A DNA stretch of 64,000 nucleotides from Xanthomarina sp. F2636L (GTDB lineage: Bacteria; Bacteroidota; Bacteroidia; Flavobacteriales; Flavobacteriaceae): contig NZ_JAPMLM010000065.1 in assembly GCF_026410195.1 (NCBI RefSeq), positions 1 to 64,000 of the forward strand, written 5' to 3'. The translations under genes and the position numbers were made by a program. Each line of letters opens with the position of its first letter. Position 1 is the stretch's first letter. This document shows positions 55,402 to 63,708 of this stretch, one piece after another. The notes below the pieces were generated by a model. The model ran no database searches. It saw only the letters and a program-made list of their open reading frames with translations, and was not told the DNA's origin.

Positions 55402-56568
55402 ATGAATAGTATGTACTTCACAGAAGAACATCAATTGTTTAGAGAAAGTCTTAAAGATTTTTTACAAAAGGAGGTTGTTCCACATATTGAGAAATGGGAG
55501 AAAGAAGGAACTGTAGAGCGCTTTATATGGAAAAAGTTTGGCGATATGGGATTTTTTGGCTTGGCCTATCCTGAAGAATATGGCGGATTAAATCTCGACT
55601 TATTTTACACCGTCATATTTTTAGAAGAACTTCAAAAAATAAATTCAGGTGGATTTGCTGCAAATATGTGGGCACATGCCTATTTAGCTATGACCCATGT
55701 TAATAAAGAAGGAAATCACGAAATAAAAGAAAAATATCTAACTCCAAGTATTGCTGGAGATAAAATTGGTTGCTTGTGCATTACAGAGCCTTTTGGAGGT
55801 AGTGATGTTGCGGGAATGAGAACTACAGCTGTTAAAAAAGGTGATAATTATGTTATTAATGGTTCTAAAACCTTTATAACTAACGGTGTTTATAGCGATT
55901 ATTTAGTTGTTGCAGCAAAAACAGATCCAGAAGCTGGACATAAAGGAATGAGTATTTTTATTATGGATAGAGATACGCCAGGAATTTCAGCAACTAAATT
56001 GGATAAATTAGGTTGGAGAGCTAGTGATACGGCAGAAATTGCTTTCGATAATGTAACTATTCCTGCTGGTAATTTAATGGGTGAAGAAGGAAAAGGTTTC
56101 CCATATATTATGCAGCATTTTGCTTTAGAAAGATTAATTATGGGAGTTAACTCGCATGCCAGAGCAGAGTTTGCATTAGATTATGCCAAGCAATATATGA
56201 GTGAGCGTACGGCTTTTGGAAAAACTATTGATAAATTCCAGGCGTTAAGACATAGGTTTGCAGAGTTATATGCAGATATGGAAATCTGTAGAGAATTTAA
56301 TTATTCTGTAGCTTATAGACTAGATAAAGGTGAATATGTTGTAAAACAAGCTACCATGTCTAAATTGAAATCAACTAAAATGGCAGACGAGGTTATTTAC
56401 GATTGCCTTCAGTTTTTAGGAGGTTATGGGTATATGGAAGAATACCCAATGGCAAGATTATTACGTGATAGTAGGTTAGGACCAATTGGAGGAGGAACTT
56501 CAGAGATTCTTCGTGAAATCTTAGCTAAAATGATTTTAGACGATAAAAACTACAAACCTGCTACCTAA
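55402..56568 (+). CDS. Acyl-CoA dehydrogenase
   Basis: A 388-residue FAD enzyme with all three family domains: N-terminal helices (TEEHQLFRESLKDFLQKEVV), the middle beta domain (CLCITEPFGGSDVAGMRTTA, INGSKTFITNG) and the C-terminal helices (ALERLIMGVNSHARAEFALD, LQFLGGYGYMEEYPMARLLR then DSRLGPIGGGTSEI). It oxidises acyl-CoA thioesters; chain length or branched substrate cannot be told by eye. The GGYGYMEEYP segment with Glu is in the region of the catalytic base. Confidence 0.93.
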   Translation: MNSMYFTEEHQLFRESLKDFLQKEVVPHIEKWEKEGTVERFIWKKFGDMGFFGLAYPEEYGGLNLDLFYTVIFLEELQKINSGGFAANMWAHAYLAMTHVNKEGNHEIKEKYLTPSIAGDKIGCLCITEPFGGSDVAGMRTTAVKKGDNYVINGSKTFITNGVYSDYLVVAAKTDPEAGHKGMSIFIMDRDTPGISATKLDKLGWRASDTAEIAFDNVTIPAGNLMGEEGKGFPYIMQHFALERLIMGVNSHARAEFALDYAKQYMSERTAFGKTIDKFQALRHRFAELYADMEICREFNYSVAYRLDKGEYVVKQATMSKLKSTKMADEVIYDCLQFLGGYGYMEEYPMARLLRDSRLGPIGGGTSEILREILAKMILDDKNYKPAT

Positions 56569-56586
56569 ATTTAAGTAAATAGTATT

Positions 56587-58011
56587 ATGAAGCCTCAATA
56601 TTTCAAACATTTTTTCGTAGCTCTTGTTCTTTTATGTGGTGTTTCGGCGTTTTCACAAACAGAATTGAAAAACTCTGTATTGGATGCAGAAACATTTTTA
56701 CCTCTTGAAAGTGCAAGTGTTTATGTTAAAAACACCACTATTGGTACCATTACCAATGCCGATGGAAAGTTTGTTTTAGTAGTGCCAGATAGATATAATT
56801 TAGATACTTTAGTTGTGTCTTCTATTGGTTTTAAGAGTTATAAAATTCCTGTAAATGAATTCGACAGTACATTTGATGTGTATTTAGAGCCTGATGTGGC
56901 CTCTTTAGATGAAATATTGTTAGTGGCAGACACAAGACCAAAAACAGGAAACGATATTGTATTACGCGCTTTGGAGAGATTGTCTGAAAATTTACCAGAT
57001 TCAGCTTATATAGAAAAAGGTTTTGTTAGACATAAAGAACGTAATAAAAAAGAGTTTAAATGGCTTGTAGAAGGAGCTATTACACTTTACGATTCTAGTT
57101 ATCAGACAAATACTTCAGAGTTCTTAAAGATTAATGTGGATGAGGTTAGAAAAAGCTACGATTTAAGAGATGTAGATAGTTTATTAACTTATACAGCATA
57201 CTTAAAGGATAAGTCTAATAATAGAGATTTAAAAGCAAGAAATTTAAGAAGAGATACTATTAAAACATCTTCTTTAATAAAAGCCATCAAATGGAATGAC
57301 ACCAGAATAAATGGTTTGGAGAATTTTTTTCAAGGAAAATTAAACCTTGTTAGAAACTCTAATAAATCAAGAGCTTTGTTTAGCGAAAACATGTTAGAGC
57401 AACATTTGTTTTCTTTAGATACCATTTTGGTGGATAACGACAGAAAAATCTACAAGATTAAAATTAATAAGGGAAAAGAGTATATCAATCTTGAAACTAA
57501 AGGCATTTATAACGATGGTTATAATGCCAATGGTTGGATCTATATCTATTGGGATACGTATGCTATTAAGAAAATTGAATACGAATTAATTGCAGCTTCT
57601 AGTGCTCAAAAAAGTAGAAGTAAAACGCTTTTTGGAACTCAGGTAAACCATAAATTAATTATTAATTATATGGAGTATCAAGATAAAATGTATCCAAGTT
57701 ACATTTATTATGAAACCCCAAAACTTGTAAATGTAGGTTCTAAGGTTGGAAGTAATTTAAAAGGAGAAGAGGTAGAAAGTAATCCGGAAGAACGTTATTA
57801 TTATACGGTTCAGGAAATTTTGTTTACTGAGATTATATTAGATAAAGAGAAAATTAAAGAAGCTTTAAATAGTACTTGGGATCCAGATATTTTCATGTCA
57901 AGGCCATACAATAAAGCTTTTTGGAAAGACTATAATACCTTATTGGAAAGTGAGGAAGAAGAAAAGCTCATTCAAGATTTAACCAAACGTTCCTCATTAT
58001 TTAAAGAATAA
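56587..58011 (+). CDS. Secreted protein with CarboxypepD regulatory-like domain
   Basis: A 474-residue protein with a signal peptide (residues 1-24, ending AFSQ). Residues about 25-105 are a CarboxypepD_reg-like domain (LESASVYVKNTTIGTITNAD, VVSSIGFKSYKI). The rest (about 110-474) is a large beta-rich region with NDIVLRALERLSENLPDSAY at its start, a pattern seen in Bacteroidota outer-membrane or periplasmic proteins next to CarboxypepD domains; I do not assign a function. It lies 18 nt after the acyl-CoA dehydrogenase gene. Confidence 0.78.
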   Translation: MKPQYFKHFFVALVLLCGVSAFSQTELKNSVLDAETFLPLESASVYVKNTTIGTITNADGKFVLVVPDRYNLDTLVVSSIGFKSYKIPVNEFDSTFDVYLEPDVASLDEILLVADTRPKTGNDIVLRALERLSENLPDSAYIEKGFVRHKERNKKEFKWLVEGAITLYDSSYQTNTSEFLKINVDEVRKSYDLRDVDSLLTYTAYLKDKSNNRDLKARNLRRDTIKTSSLIKAIKWNDTRINGLENFFQGKLNLVRNSNKSRALFSENMLEQHLFSLDTILVDNDRKIYKIKINKGKEYINLETKGIYNDGYNANGWIYIYWDTYAIKKIEYELIAASSAQKSRSKTLFGTQVNHKLIINYMEYQDKMYPSYIYYETPKLVNVGSKVGSNLKGEEVESNPEERYYYTVQEILFTEIILDKEKIKEALNSTWDPDIFMSRPYNKAFWKDYNTLLESEEEEKLIQDLTKRSSLFKE

Positions 58012-58160
58012 GGTTAATCTGTTTTAAAAGCATTATTTTAAAATGGTTTTATTAAGCTGTTATTTAGGTTTTTAGGAGGGTAAGACGGCTGTGTTATTCA
58101 CATAATATAAATCTAAAAAATAATTTTCATTTTTTTGATTGCTCATTATTAAAATGTTTT

Positions 58161-58168
58161 TATATTTG
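58161..58168 (+). promoter_or_regulatory. Putative promoter for rpsU
   Basis: TATATTTG followed by CGCC is an exact -7 box 37 nt upstream of the rpsU ATG; a TTTTTTG at 58131-58137 is a possible -33 element at 23-nt spacing. Confidence 0.55.
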
Positions 58169-58189
58169 CGCCTTGAAAATCTAAAAGAG

Positions 58190-58196
58190 AGGAGGT
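58190..58196 (+). promoter_or_regulatory. Perfect Shine-Dalgarno sequence of rpsU
   Basis: AGGAGGT lies 9 nt before the ATG at 58206. No other gene in the window has a comparable match; most have A-rich leaders. In Bacteroidota ribosomes the anti-SD is reported to be sequestered with the help of bS21, so this site may serve autoregulation of bS21. Confidence 0.8.
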
Positions 58197-58205
58197 TAAG
58201 ACACT

Positions 58206-58400
58206 ATGTTAATAATACCAATTAAAGAAGGAGAAAATATAGATAGAGCGTTAAAGCGTTATAAGAGAAAGTTTGATAAAACTGGAACTAAACGTGCACT
58301 ACAAACTCGTAAGCAGTTTGACAAGCCTTCAGTTATAAAAAGAGCTCAGCATCAAAAAGCACAATACATCCAACATTTAAGAGATCAAGAGAACATCTAA
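58206..58400 (+). CDS. rpsU: 30S ribosomal protein bS21
   Basis: A 64-residue basic protein matching bS21: MLIIPIKEGENIDRALKRYK then RKFDKTGTKRALQTRKQF and a C-terminal basic helix. It binds the small subunit platform near the 3' end of 16S rRNA. It is monocistronic here, with its own promoter box, a perfect Shine-Dalgarno sequence and a terminator at 58421. Confidence 0.96.
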   Translation: MLIIPIKEGENIDRALKRYKRKFDKTGTKRALQTRKQFDKPSVIKRAQHQKAQYIQHLRDQENI

Positions 58401-58420
58401 TCTCATTTTTGTTAAATCCC

Positions 58421-58450
58421 AAAAAATCCTGCAATTGCAGGATTTTTTTT
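58421..58450 (+). terminator. Intrinsic terminator after rpsU
   Basis: A perfect palindrome ATCCTGCAATTGCAGGAT is flanked by A and T runs, 20 nt after the rpsU stop. Confidence 0.88.
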
Positions 58451-58509
58451 GTTCAATAGATATCTTCTTTTTTAAATTCAATATATTTACTAAACAATAT
58501 CTACTCATC

Positions 58510-59400
58510 ATGCCTTTTAAATCGTTTATAGACTACTTATTACTAGAGAAGAACTACTCTAAACTCACAATAAAGGCGTATCAAAATGATTTGACTGAGT
58601 TCTTGAATTTTTTAGAATTAGAGTACGATAACAATTTAATTGAAGCTGTCAATTATTCACAAATAAGAAGTTGGATTGTTTGTTTGGTAGAAAAGAATAT
58701 CTCTAATAGAAGTATCAATAGGAAAATTTCAGCTTTAAACTCTTATTATAAATTTTTATTAAAAACTGAAAGTATTCAGGCCAACCCATTGGCAAAACAT
58801 AAAGCTTTAAAAACGAGTAAAAAAATTCAAGTTCCTTTTTCAGAAAACGAAATTACTAATGTTCTGGACGAACTTTTCCATGAAAATGATTTTGAAGGTT
58901 TAAGAAACAAGTTAATTATAGAGCTTTTCTATTCCACAGGAATTAGAAGAATAGAATTAGTAAATCTTAAATTAAAGGATGTTGATTTCTCTAATAAAAC
59001 ATTAAAGGTATTGGGTAAAAGAAACAAGGAACGGTTTGTGCCATTATTACAATCAGTAATAAATACAATAAAAGATTACCTAGAACAAAGAAATAAGTTA
59101 GAAAGACTAACAAATCCTGAGGTTCTGTTTTTAACAAAAAAAGGAGTTAAAATTTATGAAACACTTGTTTACCGAATAATAAATGAGTATTTTAGTTTAG
59201 CATCTAGTAAGGTAAAAAAGAGTCCACATATATTAAGGCATTCTTTTGCAACCCATTTGCTAAATCAAGGTGCAGATTTAAATGCTGTTAAAGAACTTTT
59301 AGGACATTCTAGTTTAGCTGCTACACAAATTTATACTCATAACAGTATATCCGAATTAAAAAAAGTGTATCTAAACACACACCCTAGAAGTAAAAAGTAA
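58510..59400 (+). CDS. Tyrosine recombinase (XerC/XerD-like)
   Basis: A 296-residue site-specific recombinase with an N-terminal SAM-like core-binding domain (about 1-90, SFIDYLLLEKNYSKLTIKAY) and a C-terminal catalytic domain. Catalytic residues are in GIRRIELVNL (Arg), HILRHSFATHLL (His-x-x-Arg), LGHSSLAATQIYTH (His and the nucleophile Tyr). The start at 58510 gives the usual Xer N-terminus; a longer frame to 58435 begins inside the rpsU terminator. Its place between rpsU and hpf is a housekeeping setting, so it is probably the chromosome-dimer resolution recombinase rather than a phage integrase. Confidence 0.9.
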   Translation: MPFKSFIDYLLLEKNYSKLTIKAYQNDLTEFLNFLELEYDNNLIEAVNYSQIRSWIVCLVEKNISNRSINRKISALNSYYKFLLKTESIQANPLAKHKALKTSKKIQVPFSENEITNVLDELFHENDFEGLRNKLIIELFYSTGIRRIELVNLKLKDVDFSNKTLKVLGKRNKERFVPLLQSVINTIKDYLEQRNKLERLTNPEVLFLTKKGVKIYETLVYRIINEYFSLASSKVKKSPHILRHSFATHLLNQGADLNAVKELLGHSSLAATQIYTHNSISELKKVYLNTHPRSKK

Positions 59401-59442
59401 TACAGTAAAACACTAATGTATAATCAAAAAAACAATAGAAGT

Positions 59443-59745
59443 ATGAAAGTAAACACGCAATCAGTCAATTTTAATGCAGATAAAAAACTGATAGACTTTG
59501 TTCAAAAACGTATGGATAAGTTAGATATGTATTATGATAAAGTAATCAGTTCAGATGTTTATTTAAAATTAGATAACACAAGCGATAAAGAAAATAAAAT
59601 TTTTGAAGCTCGCGTTAATGTTCCAGGGGATAGTTTGGTAGTAAAAAAACAATGTAAAACTTTTGAAGAAGGAACAGATATGGCTGTAGCCTCCTTAGAA
59701 AGACAGCTTAAAAAAAGAAAAGAGAAACTTAGAGCACATTTATAA
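59443..59745 (+). CDS. hpf: Ribosome hibernation-promoting factor, HPF/YfiA family
   Basis: A 100-residue short-type HPF. MKVNTQSVNFNADKKLIDFV, FEARVNVPGDSLVVKKQCK and the C-terminal helix VASLERQLKKRKEKLRAHL are characteristic. It binds the 30S decoding region and stops translation in stationary phase. The ATG at 59443 is preferred; an upstream ATG at 59416 adds nine polar residues that are not part of the fold. It follows the recombinase gene by 42 nt. Confidence 0.9.
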   Translation: MKVNTQSVNFNADKKLIDFVQKRMDKLDMYYDKVISSDVYLKLDNTSDKENKIFEARVNVPGDSLVVKKQCKTFEEGTDMAVASLERQLKKRKEKLRAHL

Positions 59746-59765
59746 TAAATTTTTCAGAAAAAATG

Positions 59766-59796
59766 TTTTGAAAAAGAAAATAAATATATACATTTG
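59766..59796 (+). promoter_or_regulatory. Promoter of the tRNA-tuf operon
   Basis: TTTTG (59766-59770), 18 nt, then TACATTTG (59789-59796) followed by CAG: an almost ideal Bacteroidota -33/-7 pair placed before the tRNA cluster. Confidence 0.75.
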
Positions 59797-59797
59797 C

Positions 59798-59828
59798 AGT
59801 CCGTTAGAAATAGCGGGCTTTTTTTTTT
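59798..59828 (+). terminator. Terminator-like hairpin at the start of the tRNA-tuf transcript
   Basis: Stem AGTCCGTTA / TAGCGGGCT (9 bp with G-U pairs) with a GAAA loop is followed by a run of nine T. It begins only 2 nt after the -7 box, so it may end the hpf transcript or act as a promoter-proximal attenuator. Confidence 0.65.
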
Positions 59829-59845
59829 GTGAAAAAGGTTTAAAA

Positions 59846-59919
59846 GCCGATGTAGCTCAGCTGGCTAGAGCAGCTGATTTGTAATCAGCAGGTCGTGGGT
59901 TCGAGTCCCTCCATCGGCT
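59846..59919 (+). tRNA. tRNA-Thr (TGT)
   Basis: A 74-nt cloverleaf with acceptor GCCGATG / CATCGGC, anticodon loop TTTGTAA (anticodon TGT, reads ACA) and T-arm GTGGGTTCGAGTCCCTC. CCA is not encoded. Confidence 0.97.
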
Positions 59920-59995
59920 CAAAAATAAATATCTAATTCGTGTGTTTTTAACCGAAAACAGATAAAGTTCTTTAAAAGAGTGAAACATTTTAATT

Positions 59996-60077
<82 letters not shown>

Positions 60078-60132
60078 CTTTATTTTTAGATACTAAAAAT
60101 AATTAGAATTAAAATATAGGAAATTAAATATT

Positions 60133-60205
60133 GCGAGAGTAGCTCAGTTGGTAGAGCGTCAGCCTTCCAAGCTGAATGTCGCCGGTTCGAACCCGGTCTC
60201 TCGCT
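60133..60205 (+). tRNA. tRNA-Gly (TCC)
   Basis: A 73-nt cloverleaf with acceptor GCGAGAG / CTCTCGC, anticodon loop CTTCCAA (TCC, reads GGA) and T-arm CCGGTTCGAACCCGG. Confidence 0.97.
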
Positions 60206-60216
60206 CTTTTTTTAAA

Positions 60217-60288
60217 GCCGGTGTAGCTCAGGGGTAGAGCGTTTCCTTGGTAAGGAAGAGGCCACGGGTTCAATTCCCGTCATTGGCT
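60217..60288 (+). tRNA. tRNA-Thr (GGT)
   Basis: A 72-nt cloverleaf with acceptor GCCGGTG / CATTGGC (two G-U pairs), anticodon loop TTGGTAA (GGT) and T-arm ACGGGTTCAATTCCCGT. Confidence 0.96.
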
Positions 60289-60358
60289 CTTTTTAAAGCT
60301 AAATTAAATTTGAATACACTAATATTATTATATAACTAAGATTAAAATTTTTTAAAAC

Positions 60359-61546
60359 ATGGCAAAGGCAACTTTCGATCGTTCAAAACCACACTTAAAC
60401 ATTGGTACAATTGGACACGTAGATCACGGTAAAACAACTTTAACTGCTGCTATTACTAAAGTATTAGCTGATGCAGGTTATTCAGAGGCAAGATCATTTG
60501 ATCAAATTGATAATGCACCAGAAGAAAAAGAAAGAGGTATTACAATTAATACTTCACACGTAGAATATGCAACACTTAATCGTCATTACGCTCACGTAGA
60601 CTGTCCAGGTCACGCGGATTACGTAAAGAACATGGTTACAGGTGCGGCTCAAATGGATGGTGCAATTCTTGTGGTTGCTTCAACTGATGGTCCAATGCCT
60701 CAAACTCGTGAGCATATCCTATTAGGACGTCAAGTAGGTATTCCTCGTATCGTTGTATTTATGAACAAAGTAGATATGGTGGATGATCCAGAATTATTAG
60801 AGTTAGTTGAGATGGAAATCCGTGACTTATTATCTTTCTACGAGTACGATGGAGATAATGGTCCTGTAGTTCAGGGGTCTGCTTTAGGAGCTCTTAACGG
60901 TGAACAAAAATGGGTTGATACAGTTCTTGAGTTAATGGAAGCTGTTGATAATTGGATTGAAGAGCCTTTACGTGAGGTTGATAAGCCTTTCTTGATGCCA
61001 ATCGAAGATGTATTCTCTATTACTGGTCGTGGAACTGTAGCTACAGGTCGTATCGAAACTGGTATTGCTAATACAGGGGATCCTGTTGAAATTATTGGTA
61101 TGGGAGCTGAAAAATTAACTTCTACTATTACAGGAATTGAAATGTTCCGTCAAATATTAGATAGAGGAGAAGCTGGAGATAATGCAGGTATCTTATTAAG
61201 AGGTGTTGATAAATCTCAAATCTCTAGAGGTATGGTTATTGTTAAACCAGGTTCAGTAACACCACACCAGAAATTTAAAGCTGAGGTTTATATCCTTAAG
61301 AAAGAAGAAGGAGGACGTCATACACCATTCCATAATAACTATCGTCCACAGTTCTACGTACGTACGACTGATGTAACTGGGAATATTGCACTTCCTGACG
61401 GAGTTGAAATGGTTATGCCTGGAGACAACTTAACTATTACTGTTGAATTAATTCAGCCTATCGCAATGAACGTAGGTTTACGTTTCGCAATCCGTGAAGG
61501 TGGACGTACAGTAGGAGCAGGTCAGGTAACTGAAATTTTAGACTAA
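60359..61546 (+). CDS. tuf: Elongation factor Tu
   Basis: A 395-residue translational GTPase that carries aminoacyl-tRNA to the ribosome. G motifs are [12 protein letters not shown], the switch [25 protein letters not shown] and [10 protein letters not shown]. Domains II and III follow with [20 protein letters not shown] and the C-terminus [16 protein letters not shown]. Codon choice is more biased than in the surrounding accessory genes, as expected for a highly expressed gene. It sits in the tRNA operon, four tRNAs before and tRNA-Trp after. Confidence 0.98.
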   Translation: MAKATFDRSKPHLNIGTIGHVDHGKTTLTAAITKVLADAGYSEARSFDQIDNAPEEKERGITINTSHVEYATLNRHYAHVDCPGHADYVKNMVTGAAQMDGAILVVASTDGPMPQTREHILLGRQVGIPRIVVFMNKVDMVDDPELLELVEMEIRDLLSFYEYDGDNGPVVQGSALGALNGEQKWVDTVLELMEAVDNWIEEPLREVDKPFLMPIEDVFSITGRGTVATGRIETGIANTGDPVEIIGMGAEKLTSTITGIEMFRQILDRGEAGDNAGILLRGVDKSQISRGMVIVKPGSVTPHQKFKAEVYILKKEEGGRHTPFHNNYRPQFYVRTTDVTGNIALPDGVEMVMPGDNLTITVELIQPIAMNVGLRFAIREGGRTVGAGQVTEILD

Positions 61547-61570
61547 TAAAGTTTAATAAAATATATGGTT

Positions 61571-61597
61571 AAGGTATTTCGTTTTTCGGAATGCCTT
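61571..61597 (+). other. Intercistronic hairpin between tuf and tRNA-Trp
   Basis: An 11-bp stem AAGGTATTTCG / CGGAATGCCTT (two G-U pairs) with a TTTTT loop and no T run behind it. It is more likely an RNA-processing or mRNA-end structure than a terminator. Confidence 0.6.
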
Positions 61598-61608
61598 GAC
61601 TTGTATTT

Positions 61609-61681
61609 ACGGGTTTAGCTCAGTTGGTAGAGCACTGGTCTCCAAAACCAGGTGTCGGGAGTTCGAGTCTCTCAACCCGTG
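61609..61681 (+). tRNA. tRNA-Trp (CCA)
   Basis: A 73-nt cloverleaf with acceptor ACGGGTT / AACCCGT, anticodon loop CTCCAAA (CCA) and discriminator G, between tuf and secE as usual in Bacteroidota. Confidence 0.97.
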
Positions 61682-61698
61682 CAAATAAATATATTATA

Positions 61699-61896
61699 AT
61701 GGCAGGAATTATAACCTATATAAAAGAATCATTTGGAGAATTAAAGAACAATGTTACTTGGCCTACAATGGCTGAGGGACAAAGTTTAACAGTTTTAGTA
61801 GCTGTGTTCTCTATCATTTTTTCCTTAGCAATTTGGGGTGTAGATACGGTTTTTAGTAAAGTTGTCGGATTCTATTTTAAATTCATTAACGGTTAA
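61699..61896 (+). CDS. secE: Preprotein translocase subunit SecE
   Basis: A 65-residue inner-membrane protein with the conserved amphipathic helix (YIKESFGELKNNVTWPTMAE) and one membrane span (about residues 32-55). It is the clamp subunit of SecYEG. The start at 61699 gives the typical single-span SecE; a longer frame upstream runs into tRNA-Trp and is not real. nusG follows after 11 nt. Confidence 0.95.
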   Translation: MAGIITYIKESFGELKNNVTWPTMAEGQSLTVLVAVFSIIFSLAIWGVDTVFSKVVGFYFKFING

Positions 61897-61907
61897 AAAA
61901 AGATTTT

Positions 61908-62462
61908 ATGTCTGAAGGGAATGAGAAAAGATGGTATGTTGTTCGTGCTGTAAGTGGTCAAGAGAATAAAATTAAAGCTTACATCGAAACAGAAATAGCT
62001 CGATTGGGTTTAGAGGATTATGTTGACCAAGTTTTAGTTCCAACCGAAAAAGTAATTCAAATACGTAACGGAAAAAAAATAAACAAAGAAAAAGTTTATT
62101 TTCCAGGTTACATTATGGTTAAGGCTAATCTAACCGGAGAAATACCACATATTATAAAATCTGTAACCAATGTTATTGGGTTTTTAGGTGAAACAAAAGG
62201 TGGGGATCCAGTACCATTAAGACAATCTGAAGTAAACAGAATGTTAGGTAAGGTGGATGAATTAACTGTAGATGCAGATTCAAGTGTAGCTATACCATTC
62301 ACTAAAGGAGAGACCGTAAAAGTTATTGATGGGCCATTCAATGGATTTGATGGAACTATTGAAAACATAAACGAAGAAAAGCGTAAGCTTGAAGTAATGG
62401 TTAAGATTTTTGGAAGAAAAACACCATTAGAGTTAAGTTATATGCAAGTTGAAAAAGTATAA
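61908..62462 (+). CDS. nusG: Transcription termination/antitermination factor NusG
   Basis: A 184-residue protein with an N-terminal NGN domain (KRWYVVRAVSGQENKIKAYI, VYFPGYIMVKANL) and a C-terminal KOW domain (FTKGETVKVIDGPFNGFDGT). It travels with RNA polymerase and links it to Rho or to the ribosome. Length and position before rplK are standard. Confidence 0.96.
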   Translation: MSEGNEKRWYVVRAVSGQENKIKAYIETEIARLGLEDYVDQVLVPTEKVIQIRNGKKINKEKVYFPGYIMVKANLTGEIPHIIKSVTNVIGFLGETKGGDPVPLRQSEVNRMLGKVDELTVDADSSVAIPFTKGETVKVIDGPFNGFDGTIENINEEKRKLEVMVKIFGRKTPLELSYMQVEKV

Positions 62463-62541
62463 TAATTGTTACAAATATATATTAAGTGTAGTTCTTAAGC
62501 TTCAAAAAAATAGAATTACATAAAAAACTAAATTATTAAAA

Positions 62542-62982
62542 ATGGCAAAAGAGTTAAGTAAAGTAGTTAAACTACAAGTAAGGGGAGGTGCAGCGAATCC
62601 GTCGCCACCGGTTGGACCCGCTTTAGGTGCCGCTGGAGTGAATATCATGGAATTCTGTAAGCAGTTTAATGCTAGAACCCAAGATAAACCTGGTAAAGTT
62701 TTACCAGTTGTGATTTCGGTTTTCAAAGACAAATCATTTGACTTTGTAATCAAAACACCACCTGCAGCTGTACAATTATTAGAAGCGGCCAAAGCAAAAA
62801 AAGGTTCAGGAGAGCCACATATTAAGAAAGTTGCAAGAGTTTCTTGGGATCAAGTTAGAACCATTGCAGAAGACAAAATGCAAGATTTAAATGCATTTAC
62901 TATAGATGCAGCTATGAAAATGGTAGCAGGTACTGCAAGATCAATGGGTATAACTGTAAAAGGTGGCGAAGCCCCTAATTAA
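62542..62982 (+). CDS. rplK: 50S ribosomal protein uL11
   Basis: A 146-residue protein with the uL11 signature [20 protein letters not shown] and [18 protein letters not shown], then the C-terminal rRNA-binding domain ([20 protein letters not shown]). It forms the base of the GTPase-associated stalk with 23S rRNA. Confidence 0.97.
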   Translation: MAKELSKVVKLQVRGGAANPSPPVGPALGAAGVNIMEFCKQFNARTQDKPGKVLPVVISVFKDKSFDFVIKTPPAAVQLLEAAKAKKGSGEPHIKKVARVSWDQVRTIAEDKMQDLNAFTIDAAMKMVAGTARSMGITVKGGEAPN

Positions 62983-62999
62983 TCTAAAAAATTTTTAAA

Positions 63000-63689
63000 A
63001 TGGCAAGATTAACAAAGAAACAAAAAGAAGCTTTAGCAAAAATAGAAAAAGGTAAAATTTATTCTGTTACTGAAGCTTCAGCATTAGTAAAAGATATAAC
63101 CAATACAAAATTTGATGCTTCTGTTGATATAGCAGTTCGTTTAGGAGTAGACCCTAGAAAAGCAAATCAAATGGTAAGAGGAGTTGTAACACTACCTCAT
63201 GGTACTGGTAAAGACGTAAAAGTTTTAGCATTAGTAACTCCAGATAAGGAAGCAGAAGCAAAAGAAGCAGGAGCTGACTATGTAGGTTTAGACGAATATC
63301 TTGATAAAATCAAAGGTGGTTGGACAGACGTAGACGTTATTGTAACTATGCCTAGCGTTATGGGTAAATTAGGTCCTTTAGGACGTGTATTAGGTCCTCG
63401 TGGCTTAATGCCAAACCCAAAAACAGGTACTGTAACTATGGACGTAGCTAAAGCAGTAAGCGATGTGAAAGCTGGTAAAATTGACTTTAAAGTTGATAAA
63501 ACTGGTATTGTTCACGCTTCAATTGGAAAAGCATCTTTTAGTGCTGATAAAATTGTAGATAACGCAAACGAATTATTACAAACATTAATGAAACTAAAAC
63601 CAACTGCAGCTAAAGGAGTTTATGTAAAAAGCATTTTTATGTCTTCTACTATGAGTCCAAGTATCGCTGTTGATCCTAAAATCGGTTAA
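63000..63689 (+). CDS. rplA: 50S ribosomal protein uL1
   Basis: A 229-residue protein with uL1 motifs [39 protein letters not shown] and [19 protein letters not shown]. It forms the mobile L1 stalk and in many bacteria represses its own operon. Start is 17 nt after the rplK stop. Confidence 0.97.
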   Translation: MARLTKKQKEALAKIEKGKIYSVTEASALVKDITNTKFDASVDIAVRLGVDPRKANQMVRGVVTLPHGTGKDVKVLALVTPDKEAEAKEAGADYVGLDEYLDKIKGGWTDVDVIVTMPSVMGKLGPLGRVLGPRGLMPNPKTGTVTMDVAKAVSDVKAGKIDFKVDKTGIVHASIGKASFSADKIVDNANELLQTLMKLKPTAAKGVYVKSIFMSSTMSPSIAVDPKIG

Positions 63690-63708
63690 GTAGTTTAAAA
63701 CTTTTATT

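Noticed and set aside
58510-59400. Tyrosine recombinase as sign of a prophage or integrative element
   Set aside because: No phage genes, att-like duplications or accessory DNA surround it; it sits between rpsU and hpf in a translation block and has Xer-type length and motifs.
61624-61698. N-terminal extension of SecE
   Set aside because: It would be translated from tRNA-Trp sequence; the ATG at 61699 gives a normal SecE.
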